From contig CAKMRJ010003334.1 in NCBI GenBank assembly GCA_928212115.1, positions 101,957,650 through 102,021,649 of the forward strand: 64,000 bases of DNA, in the 5' to 3' direction. Origin of the DNA: Lactuca virosa (lineage: Eukaryota > Streptophyta > Magnoliopsida > Asterales > Asteraceae). The notes beneath the pieces are model-generated. The model was not told the origin of the DNA. It did not search any database and saw only the letters and a list, made by a program, of their open reading frames with translations. The position numbers and the translations under genes are program-made. This document shows positions 34,004 to 45,693 of this stretch, piece after piece. Within the stretch, counting starts at the first letter, position 1, and each line of letters starts with the position of its first letter.

Positions 34004-36523
34004 TATGACACCCCCTAATTTCTCGGCCAGAAAAGACCGATTTCGTTTATGCTTTTTAAAATAAAATCAAAGTAATCCTTTTAAAAGGTGTTGCGGAATT
34101 TGTTCCCATAAAAACATGATAATTATATTACCAAATCATTTCTGAAGAAATGTATTTTATTCACTTAAACCATTGGGATGTCATCGTCAATATAGAAACA
34201 TAAGCATAAACAGAACTTACACTCACTTATACTAGTGATCTACATCTCTTTTAATCTCTCAGTGTAAATTAACTTCGTATCGATACCTGTGATACAAACA
34301 AACTGAGTGGGTCAGGCTTGGGAGCCTGGTGAGCATATAAGGTATTCAACCCACAATAAATAATTTATTATGCTTAAGCATCAAGCAATCAACCCAATTA
34401 CCCAATCCCCATTATCTTATTTATTTCTTAAGGATTTACCCTAAGAATCAAATCTCACTCATTCCTAAGGATTCATCCTAAGGAATAGGCACGAAGTCCA
34501 TCGCTGCCCAAGGTTTATACTACAAGCACTAACAAACGTCGATCAAGAATCGACTATCCTTCATCCAATCATTCCTCAGGATTGACCTAAGGAATTTATC
34601 CAAAGTCCATTGCTATCAAGGTTCATACAACAGGCACTAAGTCCCATAGTCGTCAGGGTTTATACAATAGGCACTACGTCTCACAGTCGCCAGGGTTTAT
34701 ACAATAGGCACGACGTCTCATAGTCGCCAAGGTTTATACAATAGGCACTACGTCTCATAGTCTCCAGGGTTTCTACAATAGGCACTACGTCTCATTGTCG
34801 CCAGGGTTTATATAATAGGCACTACGTCTCATAGTCGCCAGGGTTTATACAATAGGCACTACGTCTCATAGTCAGTAGGGTTTATCTAATAGGCACGAAG
34901 TCACATCGTCGCCAAGGTTTATACAACAGGCACTAAGTCCATAGCTGCCAACATACTAAATCCGTAGCTACCAACGTACGTCTATACTGTACTAAATTCA
35001 TAGCTACCAACATACATCTATACTGTACTTCTATCCCTCATACTTTATCTACCCATGTTTTACCCAACATATTTGAAGATAAAATATATATACATTTTAA
35101 ATCATTTTAAACATGTATAAAACATTCATTCAACATCCATCTCAAATAAACAAACAACATATATACACATATCACGTATTTTATATAAAATACTTCATAT
35201 CTATGTGTAAGATGAAAGTGACTATACACTCACCTGATTTAATGAAAACCGGGCAGCAATTCGTTTCCTAAAACGATCGTTTCGAATAAAACCGGGAGTT
35301 TTATTGAGAAACCGGGCTCTGCGAAAGGTCGGGCTTCAAAACCGAAAAGATAAATTTTCCGGGTCTTCAGGCACTTCGGGACGTATTCCGGGGGTTATAA
35401 TTGATACCGGGGCTTCGGGGGAACTGGAAATGGCTAAAATATTGCAAAAGGGGTGAAAATGGCTAATTTCCAAAAGTACCCGGGCAATCTCGCATGCCCT
35501 CTATTTATAGGGAAGATCTGAAGGTCGGCTTAGAAGGGAGGAGTCAGCAGGCGAGGGTGCGTGGCAGCTGCTGGGCGAGGGTGCGCAGGTGGCTCACACA
35601 TGGGCTGCGCGTGCGAGGGGCTCGGTGTCGGCCTCTGATTGGACCGCGGTCTAGTCCGAGGCTTCGGACGTGGCTCCTCCTGCGAGACTCAGACACGAGG
35701 AATGGGACACGCGTCGGACTCCTAGTGGACCACTTCGGATGACTCAGCAGCTCGGATGACTCAGCCATATTTCAGACACGTGGCATGTTCTAAGCGAAGG
35801 TGACGTGGCCGAAGCCACCTATGCGAAATTTCTCGGTTTTCGCGCCAAAACTTCTAATATCCATAACTTTCGCATACGAGCTCCGTTTTTGACGTTCTTT
35901 ACATGCACGCGTAGGTAAAATTACGCTCTACAACTTTCGTTTAGACTTTGTCGGCTAATTTTCACTTTAAATTTTATATTATTATTTTTAACAGACCGGG
36001 ACAGGAGATCCATTAAAAATTCATACCTTCTTCATCTGACGTCCGTTTTCGTCTGTCTTTTTACCGTTATGCTACAAATGACGAGACCTTCGATTCTCGT
36101 TTAGGTCGTGTCGGCTAAAAATCACTCGATCTAAAATTCGAGTTTTTAGCTGTCTACTCTTAAGCTCAAACTTCGAAAAATCATAACTTCCTCATACGAA
36201 GTCAGATTTGGGCGTTCTTTTTATACCTACTCTCGGTTTAACGTACACTACGACTTTCGTTTAGATCACTAAGTCCAAAAAGTAGTTTATCAAAAACTCA
36301 CTTTTTACGACATTCGGCACCGTGTCGGTTTTGTCGCGAAACTTCGACAGGTCATAACTTCTTCGTTATAACTCGGATTTCGGCATTCTTTATATATCCG
36401 TAATCCTTGTAACATATACTACACCTTAGTTAAGATTAATCCTTTTAAATAATCTTCCATCAAAAAGTCATTTTTGATGCTTGTCGTCTCTTAATTGACT
36501 AGCCCTGATTTACGGGCGTTACA
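34004..36523 (-). repeat. Solo LTR of the B-related family, in E gag
   Basis: 2520 bp, TATGACACCCC to GGGCGTTACA on +, with a perfect TGAAC duplication (33999-34003 and 36524-36528). No internal region, so it is a recombination product. It aligns with the B LTRs over the first kb and the U3 modules but has a 37-bp minisatellite and a different middle U3 (35540-35800, including two GGATGACTCAGC). The first base pair reads TA rather than TG. A TATA box lies at about 35504-35514 on minus. An open frame in the GC-rich part (35494-35742) has no recognisable domain. Confidence 0.9.
34610..34948. repeat. 37-bp minisatellite inside the solo LTR
   Basis: Eight or nine copies of a 37-bp unit with core AGTCGCCAGGGTTTATAC followed by AATAGGCACTACGTCTCAT. 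The B LTRs have only about two related units near 1200 and 5890. Copy-number change explains much of the LTR length difference. Confidence 0.9.
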
Positions 36524-37502
36524 TGAACTTGCTGATCGGCAAGCTCCACTGTGCGACTTGTCGCACTTGGCACAACGGCCCCGACCCTGCTGGCCTTTGG
36601 TGTGGGTATTAGAGGTGTTGGGTCTCTTAGCCTGACCCACAGCTGAATGAACCTGCTTCGACTTTTGATTCGTCCGGAGCTCCAAGTCAATCTCCCACTC
36701 GCGGGTCTTCTTGACCATATCATTCAGGGTCTTACACCCCGAGAAGCTCACGAACTCCCTAATATCATCCTTCAGCATATCATGATATCTCGTCTTCCTC
36801 ATCTCCTAATTCATAGCGTACTGTAGGACCAAAAATGCTCTCTCCCTGAATTTGGCGGTAATCTCTGCCACAGTCTCAGTAGTTTTGCGAACGTCCTGGA
36901 ACTCCCTCTCCAGTCGCTTCACCTGATAGCTGGTGCAAACCCCCTCTAAAACTTTTGAACGTAGTCCTCCCACGTCATCATAGCTACCGCTGCCGAACCT
37001 ACCGCTCGGGTAACCTCCTCCCACCAGTCACATGCTTTGTCCCTCAGTAAAAAGGATGTGAATCCCACCTTTGCCCCCTCAGGGCAAAATCTCATACGTT
37101 GAGCGTTCTCCATGTCAGCGATCCAGCGATGGCTAGAAATGGGGTCCTTAGCCCCAAAGAACTCAGGCGCTCCACATGCCTTGAACTCCCGGAATGATGG
37201 AGCTCGATCCCAAACTGACCTGCAACAATCTCAGCTCAAAAAGACCTGATCCGGTCCTCCATGAGCTCCACAATCCCCTCATTGATGGTACCAATAATGA
37301 TAGGGGTAGTTTCAAGAATACCGTATGTAACCGCTGCTGCAATAAGCTCACGCGACCTTTCATAAATCGGTTCTGAGCCAAAGCCAATACCTGAACCCGA
37401 TCCAGAGCCAAACCAGAACCTCTCATTCCCAAACAAGTGACCACCATCCTCAAACTGAAACATAATATTTAAACGATCAGCAAACACTCTAGGGAAACTC
37501 AC
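36524..37502 (-). pseudogene. Element E: Gag
   Basis: Minus pieces: 37502-37236 (MSFPRVFADRLNIMF, GSGSGSG stretch, ELIAAAVTYGIL), 37024-36806 (VKRLEREFQDVRKTTETVAEI with FRERAFLV), and 36802-36491 (DDIREFVSFSGCKTLNDM, then RCAKCDKSHSGAC). The last is the first half of a zinc knuckle cut by the solo LTR; the rest resumes at 33998. The true Gag start may lie further upstream than 37502. Confidence 0.8.
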
Positions 37503-37811
37503 AACACACAGGTACCCTTAGGATCCCCATATCTACACTTGTCTCAGGTACATGTCCTATGCTTCCAGTAGTACGGGCCCAATACTACCTTCCATACCTA
37601 CCTGTACCTTCCTTAAGGTAAATTCTGATTCCTCTAAGTTACCACACTATAACCAACAATAAACATATGCTACACATCATCCATATCCTAGACTGTTCTA
37701 GGAACTCTCAACCATCACCACTAGCAGTACCAAGAACCTCAATCAACACTGTTGGTTGCCTTAGGCATGCAAGTTGTACACAATATAGGATCAAATAGAT
37801 TATCGAATGAA
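37503..37811 (-). other. Element E 5' leader or LTR part, left of D
   Basis: About 310 bp with no gene and no clear primer site. It continues at 45694 on the other side of D. I could not place the inner end of the E 5' LTR. Confidence 0.4.
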
Positions 37812-37816
37812 GATTC

Positions 37817-38607
37817 TGATGGGTTTTGAGCAAAAGAACATCCTATGTGTACATGCAAAACCCTAAAGCTTTGGATCTAGGTTTCTCTATTGTACATGCA
37901 AATTTATCCAAAGCTTGTAAACCCTAATCTAGCATACTATAAAATCGAAATTTACATCTAATAGAAGGTTAGATGATTACGTCTTGATAGTAGCAAGAAT
38001 CTTCAATCTTCAAGAGCCTAGTATCACAAGTGTAATACCTCTAATGGCTTACAAACACCAAAGCAAGAAGATGATCTAGAAGAAAGGGAGGAGGAGGCAC
38101 AATTTCGGCTATAGGAACTCTAGGGTTTCATCTGGTATCTGAAATCTGTAGCCCTGGGGTTCCTTAAATAGCTGAGCTGCTAGGGTTTCAGTCAAAACCC
38201 AAATTGGATGACTTAGGCCCTAAGCAGCTCCAAGAACCTTCTAGAATAAGGCCCCTTGGACGAAATTAGAGTGGGCTTCCACTCTAAATTTCGTCCCCCC
38301 TTATACCCATAAGGATTCACAGCCCAAAATCAATTATCTTATAATTGACAGTTCTAGTCCCCTTTATTTAATTAATCTCTTTTAGCCACAGAATTAATAT
38401 CTTAATTAATTCTTGACCAATATTAATTAAACAATATGATTTCTCTTTTAATATATTATTCTTATAATATATTAATAAACCATAATTTCCTCTCTCTCCA
38501 TAAATCATCACGTCTAGTTGCTTTGGTGAAGGCAACCCAAAAGGACCATGCACAACCGGGTCAAGTACATACCAAATATAGTTACGGGCTTAGACACTAA
38601 TCCAACA
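37817..38607 (-). repeat. Element D left LTR (3' LTR)
   Basis: 791 bp, TGATGGGTTTTGAG to AATCCAACA on +. A TATA-like TATTTAAGGA on minus lies near 38163-38172. Confidence 0.95.
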
Positions 38608-38620
38608 GTCTCCCACTTGG
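38608..38620 (-). other. Polypurine tract of element D
   Basis: CCAAGTGGGAGAC on the minus strand, next to the 3' LTR. Confidence 0.9.
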
Positions 38621-39466
38621 ATAAGTCTAGTAACTACAAATGCAAGTACGACTTCAGGATCCGATTAGCAATCATAACTCTCAAAGTCGCTGTCGAACTC
38701 TGATCTTATACATAACCTGTCCTTTTGATAAGGGATCGTACAGTCCTCTGTTCTAGATATTGTGTGGACAACTACATGGAACATAGTTATACTTATTGTC
38801 CAACAGTTTGTTTCTCGATCTCTGATCCGTCTGACATAGAACTAAATTGAACACATCAATTCAGTCCTAACCGGGCCCGACACATAAGTCAAACCAAATC
38901 CTCGAGGGGCCCAGATATCGCTTTTACCCTCTTAGGATAAAAGGAACAGATAAACTTCGACTTATATGCATTTACCATTCAGTCATCAAATTATGCACAA
39001 CAATGTGTTTTATAACATCAAGTTACTTATGCGTTTACGCATTATCAATGCACAACCAATTCGGAAACAATAAACCATATATCTAGGTTTAAAGACTATA
39101 TGATATTATCGTCTTGCGATCACTCGTGATAAATTCCATGAAGTGATACCAGCAAGCGTGGGTTTAATCCAATGCTCAAATCTTATTCATAAGAACTCAT
39201 GAACGTTGCAGCAAACTTTTGCTATGTCTAATACATTTTAGACAGTCTACAAACCAGTTCATGACAGTCTTCTTACATACCTACTTCCAAAGTATAAGCG
39301 ACTGTGGACTGTTCGAATAATCTTATTATTCAGGAAGTCAAAACATGCAAAGTGAAACAATAGGTAAATAATTAACACAAGACAGTAACTTTACTCATAA
39401 ATAATACACCTTTATTTAATCATCAAATGTTAATTACATTTTATCTATTACACGTTTCAAAGCTAT
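38621..39466 (-). other. Element D 3' untranslated interior
   Basis: About 845 bp without an ORF; reverse counterpart of the C region 28719-29529. Confidence 0.65.
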
Positions 39467-40162
39467 CTAATCTAAACTAATATCGTCCTTCAGCCCAATG
39501 TTCCTAGCGTGCTGCAAGTGCTTAACCCTACACAGTCCCTTCGTAAGGGGATCTGTTGGGTTATCCTCTAACGATACCCTCTTCGCTACGAGGAGTCCCT
39601 CTTCCACCCGATGTCTAATAATGTGATATTTCCTGTCGATATGTCGGGATCCGCCATGATCCCTCGGTTCGTTGGTCAAGGCACCTGCTCCTTCATTATC
39701 ACTAAAAATTTCCATGGGCTCCTTTATGGCTGGCACAACTCCAAGGTATCCAATGAAGTTCTTCAACCATATCGCCTCCTTTGACGCTTCGCTCGCCGCT
39801 CTATATTCTGATTTGCATGTTGAATCAGCTACAGTCTCCTGCTTGGAACTCTTCCAAGTCACTACTCCTCCATTCAAGGTAAAGACCCAGCCTGACTGAG
39901 AACGGTAGTTGTCTCGGTCGGTCTAAAAACTGGCGTCACTATACCCTCGCACCCTTAAGTCATCAATCCCACCTAGTACTAGAAACCATTCCTTGGTCCT
40001 CCGAAGGTACTTAAGAATATTCTTGACTGCGGTCCAATGTGCTCTTCCAGGGTTCCCTTGATATCTGCTGACCATGCTCAGAGCGAAGGCCACATCAGGG
40101 CGAGTACAAGTCATAGCATACATGATCGAGCCAACTGCGGAAGCGTAAGGAACTCGACTCAT
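39467..40162 (-). pseudogene. Element D: RNase H
   Basis: 40162-39923 gives MSRVPYASAVGSIMYAMTCTRPDVAF, KNILKYLRRTKEW and LRVRGYSDASF; 39877-39467 gives VVTWKSSKQETVADSTCKSEYRAA, IFSDNEGAGAL and the usual end NPTDPLTKGLCRVKHLQH...ISLD. A stop after SDASF splits it. Confidence 0.88.
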
Positions 40163-41187
40163 CTCTGCTATCTTGACTTCGGTACTCGGACATTAAGTCT
40201 TACTCAACTTGGCATTGCTTTGGATTGGTAACTCCCTTTCATGGAATTCTCCATACTAAAACGTTTTAGTACCTTGTCCAAGTAAGTATTCTGACTAAGT
40301 CCTATTAGTCTTTTACTCCTGTTTCTCACTATCCTTATTCCTAGATTATAGGCAGCCTATCCGAGGTACTTCATAGCGAAGCACTTCCCAAGCCAGGACT
40401 TAACCTCCTGCGGGGTTGGGATGTCGTTTCCTATGAGTATTATGTCATCGACATACAATACCAGGAAGCTACCTATACTCCCACTGGCTTTGACATATAT
40501 ACATGACTCATCCTCGCTTCGCAGGAAGCCAAACTCTTTGACTTTCTCGTCGAAACAAAGATTCCATCTGCGAGATGCTTGTTTCAATCCATAAATGGAT
40601 TTCTCAAGCTTACACACTCTGTTATGATGCTTCGCATCGACAAAACCCTCTGGCTGATTCATGTAAACATCCTCAGCCAACTTCCCATTAAGGAAAGCGG
40701 TTTTGACATCTATTTGCCATATTTCATAGTCATGAAATACAGCAATGGCTAGCATCACCCTAATAGACTTTATCTTCGCAACCGGTGAGAATGTCTCATC
40801 ATAGTCAACTCCGGGAGTTTAAGTAAAGCCCTTCGCAACCAATCGCGCCTTATAAGTGTGTACTTTCCCATCCATGTCCGTCTTCTTCTTGAAGATCCAC
40901 TTGTACCAGACCGTCTTACGACCTGGCACATTGTCAACCAAATTCCAAACATGGTTGTCATACATGGACTGAATCTTGCTGTTCATAGCCTCTTTCCATT
41001 TTGCAGACTCCGGGCCTGCCATGGCTTCCTTATAGCTGTTAGGTTCGTCCAAATTTACTAGTGTACTATCACTAATAAACGTATCCCCTTCGGTAGTAAT
41101 ATGGAAACCATAAAACTGGGGTGGAACACAAACCCTTTCGGAATGTCTAAGAGGTAATGACTCGTCAATCGGTTCAACATGAGTTTC
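40163..41187 (-). pseudogene. Element D: reverse transcriptase
   Basis: 41052-40819 reads MDEPNSYKEAMAGPESAKWKEAM and YKWIFKKKTDMDGKVHTYKARLVAKGF, then 40758-40357 reads IWQIDVKTAFLNGKLAEDVYMNQPEGF, YGLKQASRRW and the catalytic YVDDIILIGND. Breaks near 40820 and 40360. Confidence 0.9.
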
Positions 41188-42140
41188 CTACTCAAGTTGA
41201 GCACCAGTGTTAGAGGTTCCTTCATCATTCGATTCTTGAAGCTCTTCAAGATCGATTTGCCTCCCACTGTCCCCTTGGCTTATGAGTTCTCGCTCTCGGA
41301 AAACCCTTTTTCCTCGCAACGAAGACAACATTGGCACTAGGTCTATAGAAGAGATATCCAAAGGACTTTTACGGGTAGTCGATGAAAATACACCGCTCAC
41401 TACGAGGTCCGAGTTTGTCGTGAGTCTCTCGTCTTACAAAACCCTCGCAGCCCCAAACCTTGATGTGTGTCAACGAGGGAGCTTTCCCTTTCCACATCTC
41501 GTGAGGTGTTTTGGCAACCTTCTTCATAGGGACTAAGTTAAGGATATGGGCGGCAGTCTCTAAGGCACACTCCCAGAATGAGATAGGTAGCGAAGCACGA
41601 CTCATCATGGAACGAACCATATCTAGCAAGGTTCGATTACACCTCTCAGCTACACCATTCAATTGTGGTGTCCTAGGTGGCATCAATTGCGAAACGATTC
41701 TGCATTCCTTGAGGTAGTCGTGGAATTCAAGACTAAGGTACTCTCCACCTCGATCAGATCGAAGCATCTTGATTTTCCTGCGCAACTAATTCTCCACTTC
41801 CTACTTAAACTCTTTGAACTTTTCAAAGGTTTCTAAACTTGTGTTTGATTAAGTAGATATAGCCATATCTGCTATAATCATCAGTGAAAGTCACATAGAA
41901 GCGGCTAGCATCCCTTGTGGTGGATCTAAAGGGTCCACATACATCTGTATGTATGAGATCCAATAAACCCTCACCCCTTTCACAAGAACCAGTGAAGGGT
42001 GACTTGGTCATCTTTCCAAGTAAACAAGACTTGCACACGTCATCGTCCCTAAGGTTGAATGACTCCAACACTCCATCCTTTTGGAGTTGGGCTATGTGTT
42101 TCTTGTTGACATGTCCAAGACGACAATGCCACAAGCATGC
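41188..42140 (-). pseudogene. Element D: integrase
   Basis: The stretch ending at 41823 holds LWHCRLGHVNKKH, CKSCLLGKMTKSPF and LIHTDVCGPFRSTTRDA (first D). 41785-41369 holds KMLRSDRGGEYLS (second D) and GVAERCNRT (E; usually ERRNRT), then GCEGFVRRETHDK. The REREL.SQGDSG string shows the in-frame form of the place where C has a GA expansion. Confidence 0.9.
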
Positions 42141-42653
42141 TATGTCCAAACTATTGGAAGAGTCAATATGCAACACATCATTTCCTAAGTTGTCTACAAC
42201 CATCACAGTTTCATATATTCCATTACAAGGCAATGCTTCAAAATAGAAAAAACCATTAAGAAAAGCATTAATAGAACCTTTTTCATTATCAAACGAAAAT
42301 CTAAAACCTTGTCTATACAAACCATGAAAAGAAATGATGTTTCTTGCCATTTCTGGCGAATAGCAACAATTATTCAAATCTAGTCCTAACCCACTACTAA
42401 GCACTAAATAGTAAACTCCAATCTTGGTGACAGGGGATGCTCTTCTGTTCCCCATGATTAAGTTTATCTTCCCATGCTCCACATCTCTATTTCTTCTTAG
42501 GCCCTGCAAGTCAGAACAAATGTGAAAACCACATCCTATATCGAGAACCCAAGAAATAACATGCGATGAATTATTAGATTGAATAGTATAAATACTTGCG
42601 TACGATGGTTTTATCTTTCCATCCTTGATGTCCTGCAAATATTTCGGGCAGCT
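42141..42653 (-). pseudogene. Element D: protease
   Basis: From 42638: YASIYTIQSNNSS, WVLDIGCGFHICSDLQGL and GKINLIMGNRRASPVTKIG. The catalytic triplet DTG of the sister element reads DIG, so the protease is probably inactive. It is open into the integrase zinc region down to 41823. Confidence 0.85.
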
Positions 42654-43504
42654 TCATTTCCAATGCCCTTTGTCATGGCAGTGATAGCACTCTGCATCCT
42701 TTAGGTTTGAGGAGGGTGCGGTGGTACCAACTTTGGTTCCACTAGAAGAGGTGTCATCATGAGACTTTCCCTTATGGTGGCTCTTAGAAGGAGCCTTCCT
42801 CTTCTTACCCTTTCCCTGCCCAATAGCCAAGACGGGGGCAACAGTAGCGGGAGTTGATGCAACAGATTTGTCCTTGAGGTTGCTCTCAGCAGTCCTCAAC
42901 AAGCCTTGGAGCTTGCTCAAGCTGACCTCCTCTTTATTTATGTGGTAGGTCATTCTGAACCGGTTGAAACAGGGTGGCAAGGAGTGAAGAATTATATCAA
43001 TCGCTAGTTCTTCATCAAAGTTAACATTTAGTTTCAGCAGGCGATCGACATATCTCTGCATTTTCTACAGATGAGCAGTGACAGACTCTCCGTCCTCATC
43101 TTCTATGTGATCATTGAAGTGATGATCTCGTATTTCTCTAGTCTGGCACTCTGGTAATACATGTCCAGTAAGTCCTTGTGCATCTCATAGGTATAGTAGT
43201 CCTCGTAGGACTTTTGGAGTTCTGTAGTCATAATCGCGAGCATGATGCAATGGACTATCGTAGCATCTCGCTCGTGGGCCTCGAAGGAAGCAATCTCCTC
43301 GGGAGTAGCAGTGTTTACGTTTACCTCCTTCAGCTCCTTGTCGCGGACATACTCCTTGTCCTCGTAGCGGGTAACCATTCTGATGTTGCGGATCCAATCA
43401 TTAAAATTGGTCTCATCGAAGATTACCCTCCCACACATATTCATGAGTGACAAGGAGCCGAATGAGGTTGAGCCTGAAGCGTTGTTGCTGCTCGAGTTCG
43501 ATAT
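42654..43504 (-). pseudogene. Element D: Gag
   Basis: 43504-43103 holds NMCGRVIFDETNFNDWIRN and LQKSYEDYYTYEMHKDLL; 43061-42654 holds MQRYVDRLLKLNVNFDEEL, a Lys-rich linker and the zinc knuckle start CYHCHDKGHWK. A stop separates the two. At the position of the C gag ATG this copy reads ATA (43504-43502) right after the conserved acceptor, so the start codon seems lost. Confidence 0.85.
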
Positions 43505-43506
43505 CT

Positions 43507-44883
43507 GAAAAGGAAAATAGACCAAGTTTGATTAGATAAGAATCCCCAATTAAACACCCAAATGAGAAATTAGGGCTAGGATCCAACAACATTATTTACA
43601 ACTTAAAAGGGGGATGACGTAATTTAAATTGCAAAGAATTTGAAGGTAAGTGAATGACGATTCACTAATTTCCACCATGAAAAACAAAAGCGATTAAGTT
43701 TTAAATGTATTGAAACTCCTAGATCTTTTGAGATTCATTGAACTTTTCAATGGCATGTTTAAATCTCGATATTCCATTCAAGTTTGTGACTGGGATACCG
43801 AGGATCACAAACAAGGTGTGAATAACCATGCGAATATACTTGGTGCCCTCGATGTTACAGTCACCTAATCAATGTTCCAGTTAGCCACACACGCTCCATT
43901 GATCAATGACAAAAAACGAGTCACGCCTTGCCACCTTTGCTTATAGCCAAATTAGTGTGCTGGTTAACCACACACGCTCCACTAACGTCTTAGCAAGGGT
44001 ACAAAGTGTAATTCCATGGAATAGCATCAAATTCACATTTTTCCTAAAGTAACTAAGATTGAGAATTTTATAAAACATTTAGTTACTTTATTAATCATTA
44101 TATTTTTAATGAGGAATTAGTTTGTCCTATCCTACCCGTTCGGCTAACGACCCTCCACCAATCAAGGAAGTGGTGGGTGATAGTGGACACCCATTAAATG
44201 GCCATTTTATAGGCCATATCCTTATACTCTCCTTATAGATCGGCTTCGTGAATGAGGCCTACTAACGGTAAGACTAGCATTTAACTTATACATATATAAT
44301 AATTATTCTTTTAGTATTATAATAGTATAGGGTGAATTTTAAACTTGTAAAATTTTGGGGTTTAGAATTTAAATATTTCATAATTAAACTTTTAATCCAA
44401 ATATTCAAATTCAAAACTTGAGGGCAAGCTTTGAAACATTTCAAAACTATCTAGATCAAATTCAAATAATACAAATAAACAATTAATTTGGTGATTATCT
44501 AATTTTGACCTAATCCAATTTCATGCAAGATAATGATCAAATAATTTCAAATAATTAATACTTATCAAATAAGGTAATAATTATCTAATTAAATGACAAA
44601 TATCTTTTATTTTGACAAAGATAATCATAAGGAATCAATAAATTCGTATTTTATTAATTAGAAACAATTATCGTAATTATCCTAAGTCAAAATAATCAAA
44701 AATCCCGAAAATCCATCTGTCTGACAGCCCAACTAGCCGAGCCCCTTGCAAGACTCGTCGAGTTCATCCTACTCGTCAAGTACCTCATTGGGCTCGACGA
44801 GTTTGTTAAGCAGATTGCATGATAAACGATTTTAAGCAATGAAAAAACATACCAAGCATTAAATATAATAGAAACCAAGCAAG
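43507..44883 (-). other. Element D leader, non-coding
   Basis: About 1.4 kb. Shares with the C leader the GTTAGCCGAACGGGTAGGA block (about 44138-44156), the CCTCATTCACGAAG block, two GTGTGGTTAACC hairpin-like motifs (about 43885 and 43960) and CTCGACGAGT palindromes (44750-44805). No gene. Confidence 0.7.
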
Positions 44884-44896
44884 GCTTTGATACCAC
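44884..44896 (-). other. Primer binding site of element D
   Basis: GTGGTATCAAAGC on the minus strand, one change from the usual initiator-Met site (CAGAGC to CAAAGC), next to the right LTR. Confidence 0.85.
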
Positions 44897-45688
44897 TGAT
44901 GGGTTTTGAGAAAAAGAACATCCTATGTGCACATGCAAAACCCTAAAGCTTTGGATCTAGGTTTCTCTAGTGTACACGCAAATTTATCCAAAGCTTGTAA
45001 ACCCTAATCTAGCATACTATAAAATCGAAATCTACATCTAATAGAAGGTTAAATGGTTACCTCTTGATAGTAACAATAATCTTCAATCTTCAAGAGCTTA
45101 GTATCACAAGTGTAATGTCTCTAATTGCTTACAAACACCAAAGAAAGAAGATGATCTAGAAGAGAGGGAGGAGGAGGCACAATTTCGGCTATAGGAACTC
45201 TAGGGTTTCATCTGGTAGTCGAAATCTGTAGCCCTGGGGTTCCTTAAATAGCTGAGCTGCTAGGGTTTTAGTCAAAACCCTAATTGGATGACTTAGGCCC
45301 TATGCAGCTCCAAGAACCTTCTGGAATAAGGTCCCTTGGACGAAATTAGAGTGGGCTTCCACTCTAAATTTCGTCCCCCCTTATATCCATAAGGATTCAC
45401 AGCCCAAAATCAATTTATCTTATAATTGACAGTTCTAGTCCCCTTTATTTAATTAATCTCTTTTAGCCACAGAATTAATTTATTAATTAGTTCTTGACCA
45501 ATATTAATTAAACAATATGATTTCTCTTTTAATATATTATTCTTATAATATATTAATAAACCATAATATCCTTTCTCTCCATAAATCATCCTGTCTAGTT
45601 GCTTTGGTGAAGGCAACCCAAAAGGACCATGCACAACCGGGTCAAGTACATACCAGATATAGTTACGGGCTTAGACACTAATCCAACA
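44897..45688 (-). repeat. Element D right LTR (5' LTR)
   Basis: 792 bp, TGATGGGTTTTGAG to AATCCAACA on +. TATA-like AGCTATTTAAGGA on minus at 45241-45253. Confidence 0.95.
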
Positions 45689-45693
45689 GATTC

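Larger units (their letters stand above)
43505..45060 (-). other. Element D candidate leader intron
   Basis: Donor AAGAG|GTAACC in the right LTR (GT at 45060-45059) and acceptor TTCCTTTTCAG (AG at 43506-43505). Matches the arrangement in element C. The left LTR reads AAGAC|GTAATC at the donor. Splicing is inferred. Confidence 0.5.
37817..45688 (-). mobile_element. Element D: Ty1/copia retrotransposon, sister of C
   Basis: 7872 bp, LTRs 37817-38607 and 44897-45688, perfect GATTC duplication at 37812-37816 and 45689-45693. Minus orientation from primer site (44884-44896) and purine tract (38608-38620). All proteins match element C in order and sequence, but LTR and leader differ enough to be a separate subfamily. 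Gag and Pol are broken in several places. By eye the LTRs differ by roughly 3-4 percent. Confidence 0.95.

Noticed and set aside
34610..34948. Regular 37-bp repeats resembling a CRISPR array
   Set aside because: Units are contiguous without unique spacers, lie in a plant LTR, and no cas gene is present.
35494..35768. GC-rich open frames on both strands in the solo LTR
   Set aside because: No recognisable domain; overlapping Arg/Ser-rich frames are expected from the base composition of this U3 segment.
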